From Candidatus Tectomicrobia bacterium (GTDB lineage Bacteria > UBA8248): a stretch of 64,000 bases of DNA. The stretch lies in contig JACPUR010000013.1 of assembly GCA_016192135.1 (NCBI GenBank), positions 1 to 64,000 on the forward strand, read 5' to 3'. Made by a program: the position numbers and the translations under genes. The notes below the pieces were generated by a model. It worked only from the letters and a program-made list of their open reading frames with translations, was not told where the DNA came from and did not search any database. Below are positions 25,260 to 33,874 of this stretch, one piece after another. Each line of letters starts with the position of its first letter. Positions within the stretch are counted from its first letter, which is position 1.

Positions 25260-25676
25260 TTGGCCGACATCATCACCGGGATGATCAAGCGCTTCTCCTC
25301 GGACTCTCGCTTCACCCCCCAGCCCGACCCCTCGGGCCGGTTGCTCCGCCTGCGCCTGAACGAGAAAAGCTGGTTCGAGTTCGAGAAGCTCGAGGACGAG
25401 AACAAGCTGCGCGTCAGCTTCGCCACCGACGACCGGTACTTGAACGAGGACATCGAGCACGCCATCCTCGACAGCAAGGACCCCATCGACGACTTCGTCT
25501 ACGACGGCATGGAGGAGGCGGGCGAGGAGGAGGAGCACGAGGTGAAGCATTACCACGACGGCGCCTTCCGCTACGCCATCGAGCTCCCGCTCGACAAGCC
25601 CAAGGTGGACGAGCAGGCCGCCCGCGTCCTCGACGGCCTCTTCAACACCTTCGAGGAGTACGCGGAAGGGGACTAG
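25260..25676 (+). CDS. Hypothetical acidic protein (138 aa)
   Basis: No family is recognised. It is soluble, rich in Asp/Glu and mostly extended: WFEFEKLEDENKLRVSF near residue 38, an acidic linker MEEAGEEEEHEVKHYHDG near 83, and a C-terminal helix DGLFNTFEEYAEGD. The start is TTG at 25260 with GGAG nine bases upstream. The stop is 7 nt from the intact stop of the convergent yjbQ frame. Confidence 0.55.
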   Translation: MADIITGMIKRFSSDSRFTPQPDPSGRLLRLRLNEKSWFEFEKLEDENKLRVSFATDDRYLNEDIEHAILDSKDPIDDFVYDGMEEAGEEEEHEVKHYHDGAFRYAIELPLDKPKVDEQAARVLDGLFNTFEEYAEGD

Positions 25677-25682
25677 CTTCCC

Positions 25683-26102
25683 CTACTCCCCCACCACCAT
25701 GATCTCCACCCGCCGCGCCCGCGGGCGGTTATCGAAGTCCACGAGCACGACCTGCTACCAGGTGCCCACCACCAGGCGTCCCCCCCGGAAGGGGAGGGCC
25801 AGGCTTGGGCCCAGGAGGGCCGCGCGCACGTGGGAGAAGCCGTTGCCGTCCCCCCAGCGCTTGTCGTGGGCGTAGGAGATGCCCTCGGGCGCCAGGCGGG
25901 CGATGGCGGCCTTCAAGTCCTCCACCGCGCCGGGCTCATACTCGATGGTGGTGACGCCGGCCGTGGAGCCGGGCACCGAAACCAGAGCGATTCCCTCTCG
26001 CAATCCGCTGCCCTCGACGGCCGCCTCCACCTCCCCGGTGATGTCTCGGACGTCCGTGAAGCCCCGGCACTCCACCTGGATGCTCCGGGCGTAGCTGCCC
26101 AT
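25683..26102 (-). pseudogene. yjbQ: YjbQ-family protein interrupted by in-frame TAG
   Basis: A UPF0047/YjbQ protein (secondary thiamine-phosphate synthase-like) with the family blocks GVTTIEYEPGAVEDL, GDGNGFSHVRAALLGPSLALPF and GGRLVVGTW. The frame then meets TAG at 25755-25757 where the family normally has glutamine (GTWQQ), and continues in frame as QVVLVDFDNRP to a second stop at 25683, giving the usual family C-terminus. One C-to-T change from CAG explains it. The truncated 115-aa product loses the last strand. TAG serves as an ordinary stop elsewhere in the window. It could be a true nonsense mutation, an assembly error or read-through. Confidence 0.8.
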
Positions 26103-26117
26103 CCCCGCCTCCCTGTG

Positions 26118-26127
26118 TTATACAATC
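26118..26127 (+). promoter_or_regulatory. TTATACAATC motif upstream of the first peptide-binding protein
   Basis: TTATACAATC occurs 67 nt before the SBP start and again at 27938 before the second SBP. TACAAT fits a -10 hexamer. The pair suggests a shared promoter or operator. Confidence 0.45.
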
Positions 26128-26193
26128 GGCCGTAGAATCAAATTCCGCGTTCGCCGAGTCCGTTTTGGCGTCCTCAATCGAAAGGAATCTATC

Positions 26194-27723
26194 ATGCGCA
26201 GATGGCCCCTCATCCTCCTCGCGCTCATCTTGGTGGGCTTTGGTGCCCCCCGCGCCGAGGCCTTCAAGGGCACGGTGACCATCGCCCTCTCGGGCGAGCC
26301 CCTGACGATGGACCCCCACCGGGAGACGGACTTCATCGGGACGATGGTCTGGCCCTGGGTGACAGACCGGCTGGTCACGACCCAGCTCGGGACGGGGAAG
26401 ATCGTCCCCTGGCTCGCCGAGAAGTTCGAGAGGCTCGACGCCAAGCGCACCAAGATGACCCTCCGCAAGGACGCCAAGTTCTTCGACGGGAGCCCCGTCA
26501 CCTCCGAGGCGGTCCAGTACTCCATCGGGCGGATCCTCGACCCGCAGATGAAGAGCCGCCAGCGGTCCTTGTGGAACACCTTCGACCGGGTCGAGATCCT
26601 CGACGAGCGCACCTTCATTCTCCACAACAAGGTGCCGGACAACGGCCTCCTCAACCGGTTCCTCAACTGGGGACAGATCCTCTCCCCCAAGTCGCGGACC
26701 TTGGACCCGGCTGCGATCTCCCGCAACCCCCTGGGCTCGGGGCCCTACATGGTGAAGGAGTTGGTGAAGGGCCAGCGGACGGTCTTCGAGGCCAACCCCA
26801 ACTGGTGGGGCAACTCCCTTTATCCCAACCGGCCCAAAACCGTCATCCTCCGGCGCATTCAGGAAGCGACCACCCGGATCAAGGCGCTCGAGACGGGCGA
26901 GGTGGACGTGATCACGGGCGTCCCCCACCACTTCATCCCCGAGATCAAGAAGCACGCCGGCCTGGAGGTCGCGGCCGTCCCCGCGGTGCGCATCCTCTTC
27001 ATCGGCTTCTTCACCCGATTCGGGGGGCCCTTCGGGGACGTGAAGGTGCGCCAGGCCGTGAACCACGCCATCGACGCCGAGAAGATCCGGACCACCCTGC
27101 TCGGCGGCTACGCCGACATCTTCCACCAGCTGCTCCACCCGTGGAACTACGCGGGCTACAACCCGGACAAGCGCTGGTACGGCTACGACCCGGCCAAGGC
27201 CAAGCAGCTCATGAAGGAGGCCGGCTACGAGAAGGGCTTCCGGGCGGAGTTCATCACGACGAACGGGCGCTACCCCGCCGACCGGGAAACCTGCGAGGCC
27301 GTGGCGGGCATGCTCCGGGACATCCAGGTCCAGACCACCTGCTCCGCCCTGGCCTTCCCCCTTTTCCGGAAGACCTTCACCGCCTACCAGAACGAGCAGA
27401 AGAAGGGCGCCGCCATGTACTACATGGGCTGGGGGAACGGGTCGGGCGAGGCCGGGCTCGTCCTGCGCGGCTCGACCTCCTGCAAGGGCTCGTTCAGCGG
27501 CAGCTGCTTCCCGGATCTGGATGGGGCCATCGAGAAGGCGGCCACCACCGCGGATCCCAAGGAGCAGCAGGCGGCCTTCGAGCGCGTCACCGACCTCATG
27601 AAAGAGAAAGCTTCCCACAAGGTCATGTTCAAGATCCACGACATATTCGGCTTCAATAAGCGCCTCAACTTCCAGCCCAGGCACGACGAACAGCTCCAGC
27701 CATGGGAGATAAGCCTCAAGTAG
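26194..27723 (+). CDS. Peptide/nickel-type ABC transporter substrate-binding protein (509 aa)
   Basis: A family 5 solute-binding protein: signal peptide (MRRWPLILLALILVGFG..., cleavage near residue 24), then the family start GEPLTMDPHRETD. It continues with LVTTQLGTGKIVPWLAEKFE, the DPQMKSRQ substrate-domain block near residue 115, and the C-terminal PVDPKEQQAAFERVTDLM region. It should deliver peptides or other large solutes to the permeases at 29.7 kb. AAGGA precedes the ATG. It is divergent from yjbQ and is followed by a strong terminator, so it is its own unit. Confidence 0.92.
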   Translation: MRRWPLILLALILVGFGAPRAEAFKGTVTIALSGEPLTMDPHRETDFIGTMVWPWVTDRLVTTQLGTGKIVPWLAEKFERLDAKRTKMTLRKDAKFFDGSPVTSEAVQYSIGRILDPQMKSRQRSLWNTFDRVEILDERTFILHNKVPDNGLLNRFLNWGQILSPKSRTLDPAAISRNPLGSGPYMVKELVKGQRTVFEANPNWWGNSLYPNRPKTVILRRIQEATTRIKALETGEVDVITGVPHHFIPEIKKHAGLEVAAVPAVRILFIGFFTRFGGPFGDVKVRQAVNHAIDAEKIRTTLLGGYADIFHQLLHPWNYAGYNPDKRWYGYDPAKAKQLMKEAGYEKGFRAEFITTNGRYPADRETCEAVAGMLRDIQVQTTCSALAFPLFRKTFTAYQNEQKKGAAMYYMGWGNGSGEAGLVLRGSTSCKGSFSGSCFPDLDGAIEKAATTADPKEQQAAFERVTDLMKEKASHKVMFKIHDIFGFNKRLNFQPRHDEQLQPWEISLK

Positions 27724-27750
27724 GCGGCGCCGCGGGGAGAGGCGATTTTG

Positions 27751-27782
27751 GGCCGGCGGGGACTCGTTCCCCGCCGGCCTTT
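27751..27782 (+). terminator. Rho-independent terminator after the first peptide SBP
   Basis: 12-bp stem GGCCGGCGGGGA/TCCCCGCCGGCC with a 5-nt loop, followed by TTT. It starts 28 nt after the stop. Confidence 0.85.
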
Positions 27783-27917
27783 GTGACTCCCTCCCGCCCG
27801 GCCTCCATCCGCCGGCGATGGCGCGGGCGTCCGCGAAGCCCGGCACTCCATCCCGGCGCGGGCCGGCCCCATCCCCGCCTCCCGCCTCGGGCCAAAAAGA
27901 GCCGTAAAAAAGGGCAA

Positions 27918-27946
27918 TTTCACATCCTCCCCGGTTGTTATACAAT
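27918..27946 (+). promoter_or_regulatory. Candidate sigma-70 promoter for the second peptide SBP
   Basis: TTTCAC (27918-27923) and TACAAT (27941-27946) with a 17-nt spacer, 105 nt before the SBP start. The -10 region shares TTATACAATC with the upstream SBP gene. Confidence 0.55.
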
Positions 27947-28050
27947 CTGGATGCGCAACCGATAACCCCATTCCACCTGCCCGGGCGGGACGGCCCCCCT
28001 TCGGGACCCGTCTCACCTCCCGCCGCAGCGCAGGAGAGGGAGGATTTTCC

Positions 28051-29658
28051 ATGCCGCGCACGACTCGCTCGATCCGCTCCGCCGCCCGCGCCTTCCTGGC
28101 GGCCCTGCTGCCGGCGGCCCTTCTGGCGGCGGCGCCCGCCGAGGGCGCGCGCCGCTTCATCATCGCTTTCCAGGGCGACGCAGCCACCCTCGATCCCCAG
28201 GGCCGGAACGAGACCACGACCATCTCCATCCAGATGCACATGTTCGACACCCTCGTCTTCCGGGGGATCGAGGGCTATGAGCCCGGCCTCGCCACCTCCT
28301 GGAAGGCGGTGAGCCCGACCAAGTGGGTCATCAAGCTGCGCCAGGGGGTGAAGTTCCACGACGGCTCGCCCTTCACGGCCGAGGTGGCCAAGGAGAGCCT
28401 CCTCCGGGCCCAGGGCAAGAATTTCCCCAAGAGCCAGATGAAGCACTTCACCAAGGGCATCAAGTCCATCCGAGTGGCGGACGCCTCGACCCTCGAAGTC
28501 GACACGGGCGTCCCCTGGCCTACCCTGCACGAGGACCTGGCGAATATCGCCATCGTGCCCATCGACTACATCAAGAAGGTGGGCGACGCGATCTTCGCCC
28601 GCAAGCCCGTGGGCACCGGCCCCTACAAGTTCGTCGAGTGGGTGAAGGACGATCACATCGACCTCGACGCCTTCCCGGGCTACTGGGGGAAGCAGCCCAC
28701 CGTCAAGCAGGTGCGCATCCGCCCCGTCCCGGTGGACGCGGCGCGGACGGCGGGGCTCATCTCGGGCGAGATCGACGTGGTGTGGGGCGTTTCCCCGGTG
28801 GACGCCAAGACGCTGGAGAAGAACCCGGACGTGAAGGTCCTCCGCACCATTACCCAGCGGAACATCTACTTGGCCTTCGACCATTGGCGGAAGGAGGGAG
28901 GCGCCTTCCAGAAGGGCGGCTCCCGCTCGCCCGGGCTTCCGGCCGGGGCCCCCAACCCCTTCCTGAAGCTCAAGGTGCGCCAAGCGGTGGCCCACGCCAT
29001 CGACGTGCCCGAGCTCATCCGCTCCGTCATGCACGGAAGCGGCGCCCCGGCCACCCACCTCGCCCCGCCCCAGGCCTTCGGCTTCAACAAGAAGCTCTCC
29101 CGGCTCCCCTACGACCCGGCCCGGGCGAAGAAGCTCCTGGCCGAGGCCGGCTTCCCGAACGGCTTCCAGGTGCGGCTCGACTGCTCGAACGACCGCTACA
29201 TCAACGATGGGCCCATGTGCGAGGCCATCACGGGCATGCTCCGCAAGGTGGGCATCAACGCGACGCCCAGCCCGCGCACCAAGGCGGTCTTCTTCCCGGC
29301 CCTGGACAACGGCGACTTCTCCATCTACCAGGCGGGCTGGGGCACGGAGTCCGTCGGCCCCACCTTCAGCGCCGTCTTCCACACCCAAGACCTGAAGAAG
29401 GGCGTGGGCCGCATCAACCGCGGCCACTACAGCAACAAGGAGGTGGACGCCCTCATCGCCCAGGCCTCCTCCGAGATGGACGACTCCAAGCGCCAGGCCC
29501 TGTGGGAGAAGGCGTGGTCCATCTCCATGGGGGAAATAGCCGTGCTGCCCCTCTACCAGCAGGAAGCGATCATCGGGGTGCAGAAGAACGTCCAGCTCAA
29601 GCCCCGCTTCAACGAGTGGATCCTGGCCCAGGAGATCACCCTCGCGGGCCGGAACTGA
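28051..29658 (+). CDS. Peptide/nickel-type ABC transporter substrate-binding protein (535 aa)
   Basis: The second family 5 solute-binding protein: signal peptide (residues 1 to about 32), GDAATLDPQGRNET, LATSWKAVSPTKWVIKLRQGVKFHDGSPF, and GWGTESVGPTFSAVFHTQD near residue 430. It shares the fold with the SBP at 26194 but is not closely similar and would bind a different solute. GGAGG lies seven bases before the ATG. The two permeases follow after a hairpin, so this is the operon's binding protein. Confidence 0.93.
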   Translation: MPRTTRSIRSAARAFLAALLPAALLAAAPAEGARRFIIAFQGDAATLDPQGRNETTTISIQMHMFDTLVFRGIEGYEPGLATSWKAVSPTKWVIKLRQGVKFHDGSPFTAEVAKESLLRAQGKNFPKSQMKHFTKGIKSIRVADASTLEVDTGVPWPTLHEDLANIAIVPIDYIKKVGDAIFARKPVGTGPYKFVEWVKDDHIDLDAFPGYWGKQPTVKQVRIRPVPVDAARTAGLISGEIDVVWGVSPVDAKTLEKNPDVKVLRTITQRNIYLAFDHWRKEGGAFQKGGSRSPGLPAGAPNPFLKLKVRQAVAHAIDVPELIRSVMHGSGAPATHLAPPQAFGFNKKLSRLPYDPARAKKLLAEAGFPNGFQVRLDCSNDRYINDGPMCEAITGMLRKVGINATPSPRTKAVFFPALDNGDFSIYQAGWGTESVGPTFSAVFHTQDLKKGVGRINRGHYSNKEVDALIAQASSEMDDSKRQALWEKAWSISMGEIAVLPLYQQEAIIGVQKNVQLKPRFNEWILAQEITLAGRN

Positions 29659-29666
29659 CCTTCGCA

Positions 29667-29703
29667 GCCCCCGGCGGCCGCCCCCGCGGCGGCCGCCGGG
29701 GGC
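29667..29703 (+). promoter_or_regulatory. 16-bp GC stem-loop between SBP and permease genes
   Basis: Perfect inverted arms GCCCCCGGCGGCCGCC (29667-29682) and GGCGGCCGCCGGGGGC (29688-29703) with loop CCCGC and no T-run. It lies between the SBP stop and the DppB GTG and overlaps its likely ribosome-binding region. Such hairpins stabilise the SBP message and lower permease expression. Confidence 0.7.
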
Positions 29704-29715
29704 GGGACGGCTGCC

Positions 29716-30633
29716 GTGCCGGCATTCCTCGTCAAGCGCCTCTTGCAGAGCCTGGCTGTCTTCCTGGGCGTGAGCCTCGCCATGTTCCTCATGCTCCGCA
29801 TGGCCGGGGATCCCGTCCAGCTCCTCCTCGGGGAAGAGGGCACGCCGGAGGACATCGCCCGCCTGCAGGTGGTCTTCGGCCTCGACCGCTCCCTGCCCGT
29901 CCAGTACCTCTACTTCCTGCGGAACGCCCTGCGCGGGGACCTGGGGGTCTCCTACCACCACGGCGTGCCCGCCATGGAGCTCGTGCTGGAGCGCGTGCCC
30001 GCCACCCTGGAGCTGGCCGGGGCGGCCATGCTCATCGCGATCGTGCTGGCCGTGCCGCTCGGGGTGATCGCGGCGAACCGCCGGGGGGGAGTGCTCGACC
30101 GGCTGTTCCTCTCGGGCTCGCTCGTCGGCATCTCGGCCCCGCCCTTCTGGGTGGGGATCGTCTTCATCCTGGTCTTCGGCGTCATGTTCCGATGGCTCCC
30201 GACCTCCGGGCGGGGGGGCTGGGAGCACCTCGTCCTCCCCGCCGGCTCCCTGGCCCTCTACCGGCTGGCCCTCTTCATCCGCCTCGTGCGCTCCGGGATG
30301 CTCGACGTCCTCGGGCAGGACTACGTGCGCACGGCGCGCTCCAAGGGCCTGGCCGAGCGGGCGGTGGTCTTCAAGCACGCCCTCAAGAACACCCTCATCC
30401 CCTTCATCACCATCGCGGGGCTCCAGATGGGGAGCCTCCTGGCGGGGGCGGTGGTGACCGAGCGCGTCTTCGCCTGGCCGGGGATGGGGCGGCTCATCCT
30501 CGACTCGATCCAGAAGCTCGACTACCCGGTGGTGATGTGCTGGGCGCTGGTGACGGCGGCCATCTTCATCCTGATCAACCTGGTGGTGGACATCTCCTAC
30601 TCCTTCGTGGACCCCCGGGTGAGGAGCGGCTGA
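29716..30633 (+). CDS. Peptide-type ABC transporter permease, DppB type (305 aa)
   Basis: An inner-membrane permease with six predicted spans. It begins GTG-CCG (FLVKRLLQSLAVFLGVSLAMF). The EAA cytoplasmic loop DYVRTARSKGLAERAVVFKHALKNTLIP near residue 200 binds the ATPase. The GDPVQLLLGEEGTPEDIARL segment near residue 35 is typical of DppB. The stop overlaps the start of the DppC gene (TGATG). No ATPase gene follows; the nearest of the right class is at 8352. Confidence 0.93.
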   Translation: MPAFLVKRLLQSLAVFLGVSLAMFLMLRMAGDPVQLLLGEEGTPEDIARLQVVFGLDRSLPVQYLYFLRNALRGDLGVSYHHGVPAMELVLERVPATLELAGAAMLIAIVLAVPLGVIAANRRGGVLDRLFLSGSLVGISAPPFWVGIVFILVFGVMFRWLPTSGRGGWEHLVLPAGSLALYRLALFIRLVRSGMLDVLGQDYVRTARSKGLAERAVVFKHALKNTLIPFITIAGLQMGSLLAGAVVTERVFAWPGMGRLILDSIQKLDYPVVMCWALVTAAIFILINLVVDISYSFVDPRVRSG

Positions 30634-31535
30634 TGGCCCAGGAGACGGCCCTCCGGGCCTACGAGGCGGAGGCCCCGCCCGCCCCCGGAGGGGCTCCGGG
30701 GCGCGCCCTCCTCCGGGCCGACGCCCTGGCGGGGATGGCCGTCCTCCTCGCCGCCTGCCTCGTCGCCCTGCTGGCCCCCTGGATCTCCCCCCACGACCCC
30801 ATCGGCCAGAACCTGCGCTCGGTCCTCCGGCCCCCCTTCTTCCTCGAGGGCGCCCTTCCCGGCTACCTCCTCGGGACGGACGGACTGGGGCGGGACCTCC
30901 TGAGCTACATCTTCCACGGCTTCCGCATCTCCATGGCCGTGGGCCTGGCCTCGGTGGCCATCTCGGCTGTCCTGGGCGTGACGCTCGGGGTGTGGGCGGG
31001 CTACCGCGGCGGCCGGGTGGACGCCCTGGTCATGCGGCTCGCGGACTTCCAGCTCACCCTCCCCACCGTGCTCGTGGCGCTGGCCGTCATCGCGCTGTTC
31101 GGCTCAGGGGTGGGGAAGCTCATCCTCTTGATCGGCCTGACCCACTGGGCGGTCTACGGCCGCACGGTGCGGGGGTCGGTCCTGGCCATCCGGGAGCGGG
31201 AGTTCGTGGAGTCCGCCCGGGCGCTGGGGGCCTCCCCCTGGACCGTCATCCGGTGCCACGTCCTCCCCAACGTGATGACCCCCATCCTCATCATCGCGGC
31301 GGTGGAGCTGCCCCGGGTCATGCTTCTCGAGTCCACCCTGAGCTTCCTGGGGCTGGGGGTGCCCCCCACGGTGCCTTCCCTGGGCGGCGCCATCGCCCAC
31401 GGCTACGGCTACCTCCTGAGCGGCTACTGGTGGCTCACCGTGCTGCCGGGCCTGGCCCTCATGGTGGTGGTCGTGGCCATCAACCTCCTGGGCGACTGGC
31501 TCCGGGACGTGCTGGACCCGAGGGTGGTGAGGTAG
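30633..31535 (+). CDS. Peptide-type ABC transporter permease, DppC type (300 aa)
   Basis: The second permease, with the N-terminal extension and first span (LAGMAVLLAACLVALLAPWI) of DppC, LLGTDGLGRDLLSYIFHG near residue 80 and the EAA loop EFVESARALGASPWTVIRCHVLPN near 190. ATG overlaps the DppB stop by 1 nt, so translation is coupled. The operon ends here: a bidirectional terminator follows and the next gene, citrate synthase, is convergent. DppD/DppF-type ATPases normally found next are missing. Confidence 0.93.
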   Translation: MAQETALRAYEAEAPPAPGGAPGRALLRADALAGMAVLLAACLVALLAPWISPHDPIGQNLRSVLRPPFFLEGALPGYLLGTDGLGRDLLSYIFHGFRISMAVGLASVAISAVLGVTLGVWAGYRGGRVDALVMRLADFQLTLPTVLVALAVIALFGSGVGKLILLIGLTHWAVYGRTVRGSVLAIREREFVESARALGASPWTVIRCHVLPNVMTPILIIAAVELPRVMLLESTLSFLGLGVPPTVPSLGGAIAHGYGYLLSGYWWLTVLPGLALMVVVVAINLLGDWLRDVLDPRVVR

Positions 31536-31560
31536 GAAACCCCAGGTCGTCACAACAAAA

Positions 31561-31589
31561 ACGGGAGGCCCTTCCGGGCCTCCCGTTTT
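31561..31589. terminator. Bidirectional terminator between DppC and citrate synthase
   Basis: 11-bp stem ACGGGAGGCCC/GGGCCTCCCGT with loop TTCC, flanked by A-rich sequence on one side and TTT on the other, between two convergent genes. Confidence 0.9.
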
Positions 31590-31606
31590 GATTCTCGCTC
31601 GGAGGG

Positions 31607-32773
31607 CTACTTGCGCTTCTCGATGGAGACGTACTCGGCCTCGAGCTCCCCGACGTAGATCGAGGTGGGCCGGAAGAGCCGGTTCTCGGGGAGGTACTCG
31701 AGGATGCTCGCGCACCAGCCGGCGATGCGGGGTACGGCGAAGATGGGGGTGAAGATCGCGGAGTCGATCCCCATGGCGTCGTAGATGACGCCCGAGAAGT
31801 AGTCCACGTTCGGGAAGATGCCCTTCCCGCCCAGGTCGGCCACGACGAGGGCCTCGAGCTTCTTGGCGATCTGGTAGAGGTGGCCGTGGCCTCCCCGCTC
31901 GGAGAACTCCTTGGCGATGGGGTCGAAGATGCGGGCGCGGGGGTCGTAGGCCTTGTAGACGCGGTGGCCGAAGCCCGGGACCTTCACCTTCCGCTCTTTG
32001 GCCTTCTTGAACCACGTGTCGACCGTGTTCGGGTCCTTGATCTCCATGAAGGTGCGCAGCGTCTGCTCGTTCGCCCCGCCGTGCAGGGGGCCCTTGAGGG
32101 CGCCGATGCCGGCGGTAACAGAGCTGTAGAGGTCGGTCAAGGTGCTGTTCACCACCATGGCGCTGAAGGTGGAGGCGTTCATGCCGTGCTCGGCGTGGAT
32201 GATGAGGGCCATGTCCATCACCTCGGCCGTGCGCTCGTCGGGCTTCTTGCCCGTCATCATGCGCAGGAAGTCGGCCGAGTGCCCGAGGGAGGGGTCCGGG
32301 TCGAGGATGGGCTGGCTCCGCCGCACCCGGGCGATGGCCGCCACGAGGGTGGGGAACTGCGCGGTCAAGTCGAGGGCGATGCGCATGTCGTTCTCGACGT
32401 TGACCTCGAACTCCTTGGGGTCGAGGCAGCCCAGCAGGGAGACGGCCGAGCGGAGGGTGTTCATGGGGTGGGTGCCCTTGGCCACCAGGGAGATGAGGTC
32501 CTTCACCTCCTTGGGGACGCCCCGCCGCTTGGAGAGGTCGGCCTTGAAGGCGTCGAGCTCCCGGCGGGTGGGAAGCTTGCCCTTGAGGAGAAGGTAGGCC
32601 GTCTCCTCGTAGCCTCCCCCGCCCCGGCAGAGGTCGTCGATGCTGTAGCCGCGGTAGATGAGCTTCCCGTTCTGGCCGTCCACGTAGCTGAGGGTGCTCT
32701 CGTGGGTGATGGCCCCCTCCAGCCCCTTCACGAAGTCGGTCTTCCCTACGTATTTGCGCTCTTTCTCAGGCAT
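31607..32773 (-). CDS. gltA: Citrate synthase (388 aa)
   Basis: It condenses oxaloacetate with acetyl-CoA in the TCA cycle. The N-terminal domain carries YVDGQNGKLIYRGYSIDDL. The catalytic motifs are present: LHGGANE near residue 235 with the catalytic histidine, VPGFGHRVY near 280 with the second, and the C-terminal IAGWCASILEYL and RPTSIYVG. The size is that of short-chain citrate/2-methylcitrate synthases, so a methylcitrate role cannot be excluded. The frame is open to 32935, but the ATG at 32773 begins the conserved region. The RBS is weak. Confidence 0.92.
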   Translation of the reverse strand: MPEKERKYVGKTDFVKGLEGAITHESTLSYVDGQNGKLIYRGYSIDDLCRGGGGYEETAYLLLKGKLPTRRELDAFKADLSKRRGVPKEVKDLISLVAKGTHPMNTLRSAVSLLGCLDPKEFEVNVENDMRIALDLTAQFPTLVAAIARVRRSQPILDPDPSLGHSADFLRMMTGKKPDERTAEVMDMALIIHAEHGMNASTFSAMVVNSTLTDLYSSVTAGIGALKGPLHGGANEQTLRTFMEIKDPNTVDTWFKKAKERKVKVPGFGHRVYKAYDPRARIFDPIAKEFSERGGHGHLYQIAKKLEALVVADLGGKGIFPNVDYFSGVIYDAMGIDSAIFTPIFAVPRIAGWCASILEYLPENRLFRPTSIYVGELEAEYVSIEKRK

Positions 32774-32820
32774 GGCCCGTCCACCCGTATCTGGGGCAGC
32801 GCCCCGCTCAATGAAGGCCC

Positions 32821-32840
32821 CGCGGGCGGCGCCGCCCGCG
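32821..32840. promoter_or_regulatory. Perfect 20-bp palindrome upstream of citrate synthase
   Basis: CGCGGGCGGC followed at once by its reverse complement GCCGCCCGCG, 47 nt upstream of the citrate synthase start. It could be an operator or a 5'-UTR hairpin. Confidence 0.5.
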
Positions 32841-33001
32841 CTAATGTTTTTCGAGAACTCCGAAAGCGTGAATGGCTGGCGCTCATGGGCCGGGTGATCC
32901 TGTCCGAACATAGCACCAAGCCCGGCCAGTGACAATCCGCCGGGGGCTTTTGGGCGTTTCGGATAGTGGAATCGAAAAAAGGCCGTGGGACGAGAAACGA
33001 C

Positions 33002-33874
33002 TCAGCCGGGAAGGGCCAGGAGAAGCTCCCGGACGGCCTTGGCCGCCGCCACCGAGCTGGCGCCCGAGGGGTCGAGCATGGGCGAGAGCTCCACGGCGTC
33101 CAGGGCAACGATGCGGGCCCCCTCCCGCCGCAGGAGGGCGATGCAGGCGGCCAGCTCGCCGAAGCGGACGCCTCCGGGCTCGGGGGTGCCCGTCCCCGGG
33201 AACTCCCCCGGGTCGAGCACGTCGAGGTCCAGGGTGAGGTAGATGGGCTTCCCGGCGTGGCGGGCCAGGGCGCTTGTCAGGGCTTCGGGGCTGAGCGGGT
33301 GGACGGTGCCGTGCTGGCGCATCCAGTTCCACTCCTCCCGGGTGCCGGAGCGGATGCCGAACTGGACGAGCCGCCCGGGCCCCACGCGGTCCGCCGCGAG
33401 GCGCATGACGCTCGCGTGGGAGAGGGCGGCCCCCAGGTAGCCCTCCCGGAGGTCGGCGTGGGCGTCCCACTGGAACACCACGAGGTCCGGATAGACCTCC
33501 AGAGCCGCCTCGATGAGGGGGAAGCTCACCAGGTGCTCCCCGCCCAGGGCGAAGGGCACCTTGCCCGCCCCCAGGATGCGCCGGGCCTCCTCCCGGATAC
33601 GGCCCAGGGCGGCCTCGGCGTCCCCCGGGGCCAGGGGGAGGTCCCCCAGGTCGCAGTAGGGGAGGTCCTCCAGGTCGGCATCGAGGAGGGGGCTGTAGGT
33701 CTCCAGGCCGTCCGAGACGCTGCGGATGGCCTCGGGGCCAAAGCGGGCGCCCGGGCGGAAGCTAGCGGTGCCGTCGAAGGGGCAGCCGAATAGGACGGCG
33801 CGGGCCTTGTCGAAGGGCGTATCCGCCCAGAGGAAGGGGGTGCGCGGGAGGTAGGGCGGAAGCCCCCCCGTCAT
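33002..33874 (-). CDS. speB: Agmatinase (290 aa)
   Basis: Hydrolyses agmatine to putrescine and urea. The ureohydrolase manganese motifs are all present: GGEHLV near residue 112, DAHADLR near 139, LDLDVLDP near 213. The N-terminal FDGTASFRPGARFGP is typical. The ATG overlaps the SpeE stop by 4 nt, so it is co-translated with the polyamine genes upstream. Together with pyruvoyl ArgDC, SpeD and SpeE it completes the arginine-agmatine-putrescine-spermidine route. Confidence 0.94.
   Translation of the reverse strand: MTGGLPPYLPRTPFLWADTPFDKARAVLFGCPFDGTASFRPGARFGPEAIRSVSDGLETYSPLLDADLEDLPYCDLGDLPLAPGDAEAALGRIREEARRILGAGKVPFALGGEHLVSFPLIEAALEVYPDLVVFQWDAHADLREGYLGAALSHASVMRLAADRVGPGRLVQFGIRSGTREEWNWMRQHGTVHPLSPEALTSALARHAGKPIYLTLDLDVLDPGEFPGTGTPEPGGVRFGELAACIALLRREGARIVALDAVELSPMLDPSGASSVAAAKAVRELLLALPG

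Noticed and set aside
25936-30378. 1480-residue open frame on the minus strand
   Set aside because: High GC keeps the antisense frame open; it runs opposite the two binding proteins and DppB, has no recognisable domains and is rich in Gly, Glu, Ala and Arg as expected for a shadow frame.
28323-31535. 1070-residue frame joining SBP antiphase sequence to DppC
   Set aside because: Only the part from 30633 matches a permease; the upstream part is the wrong frame of the SBP and DppB genes.
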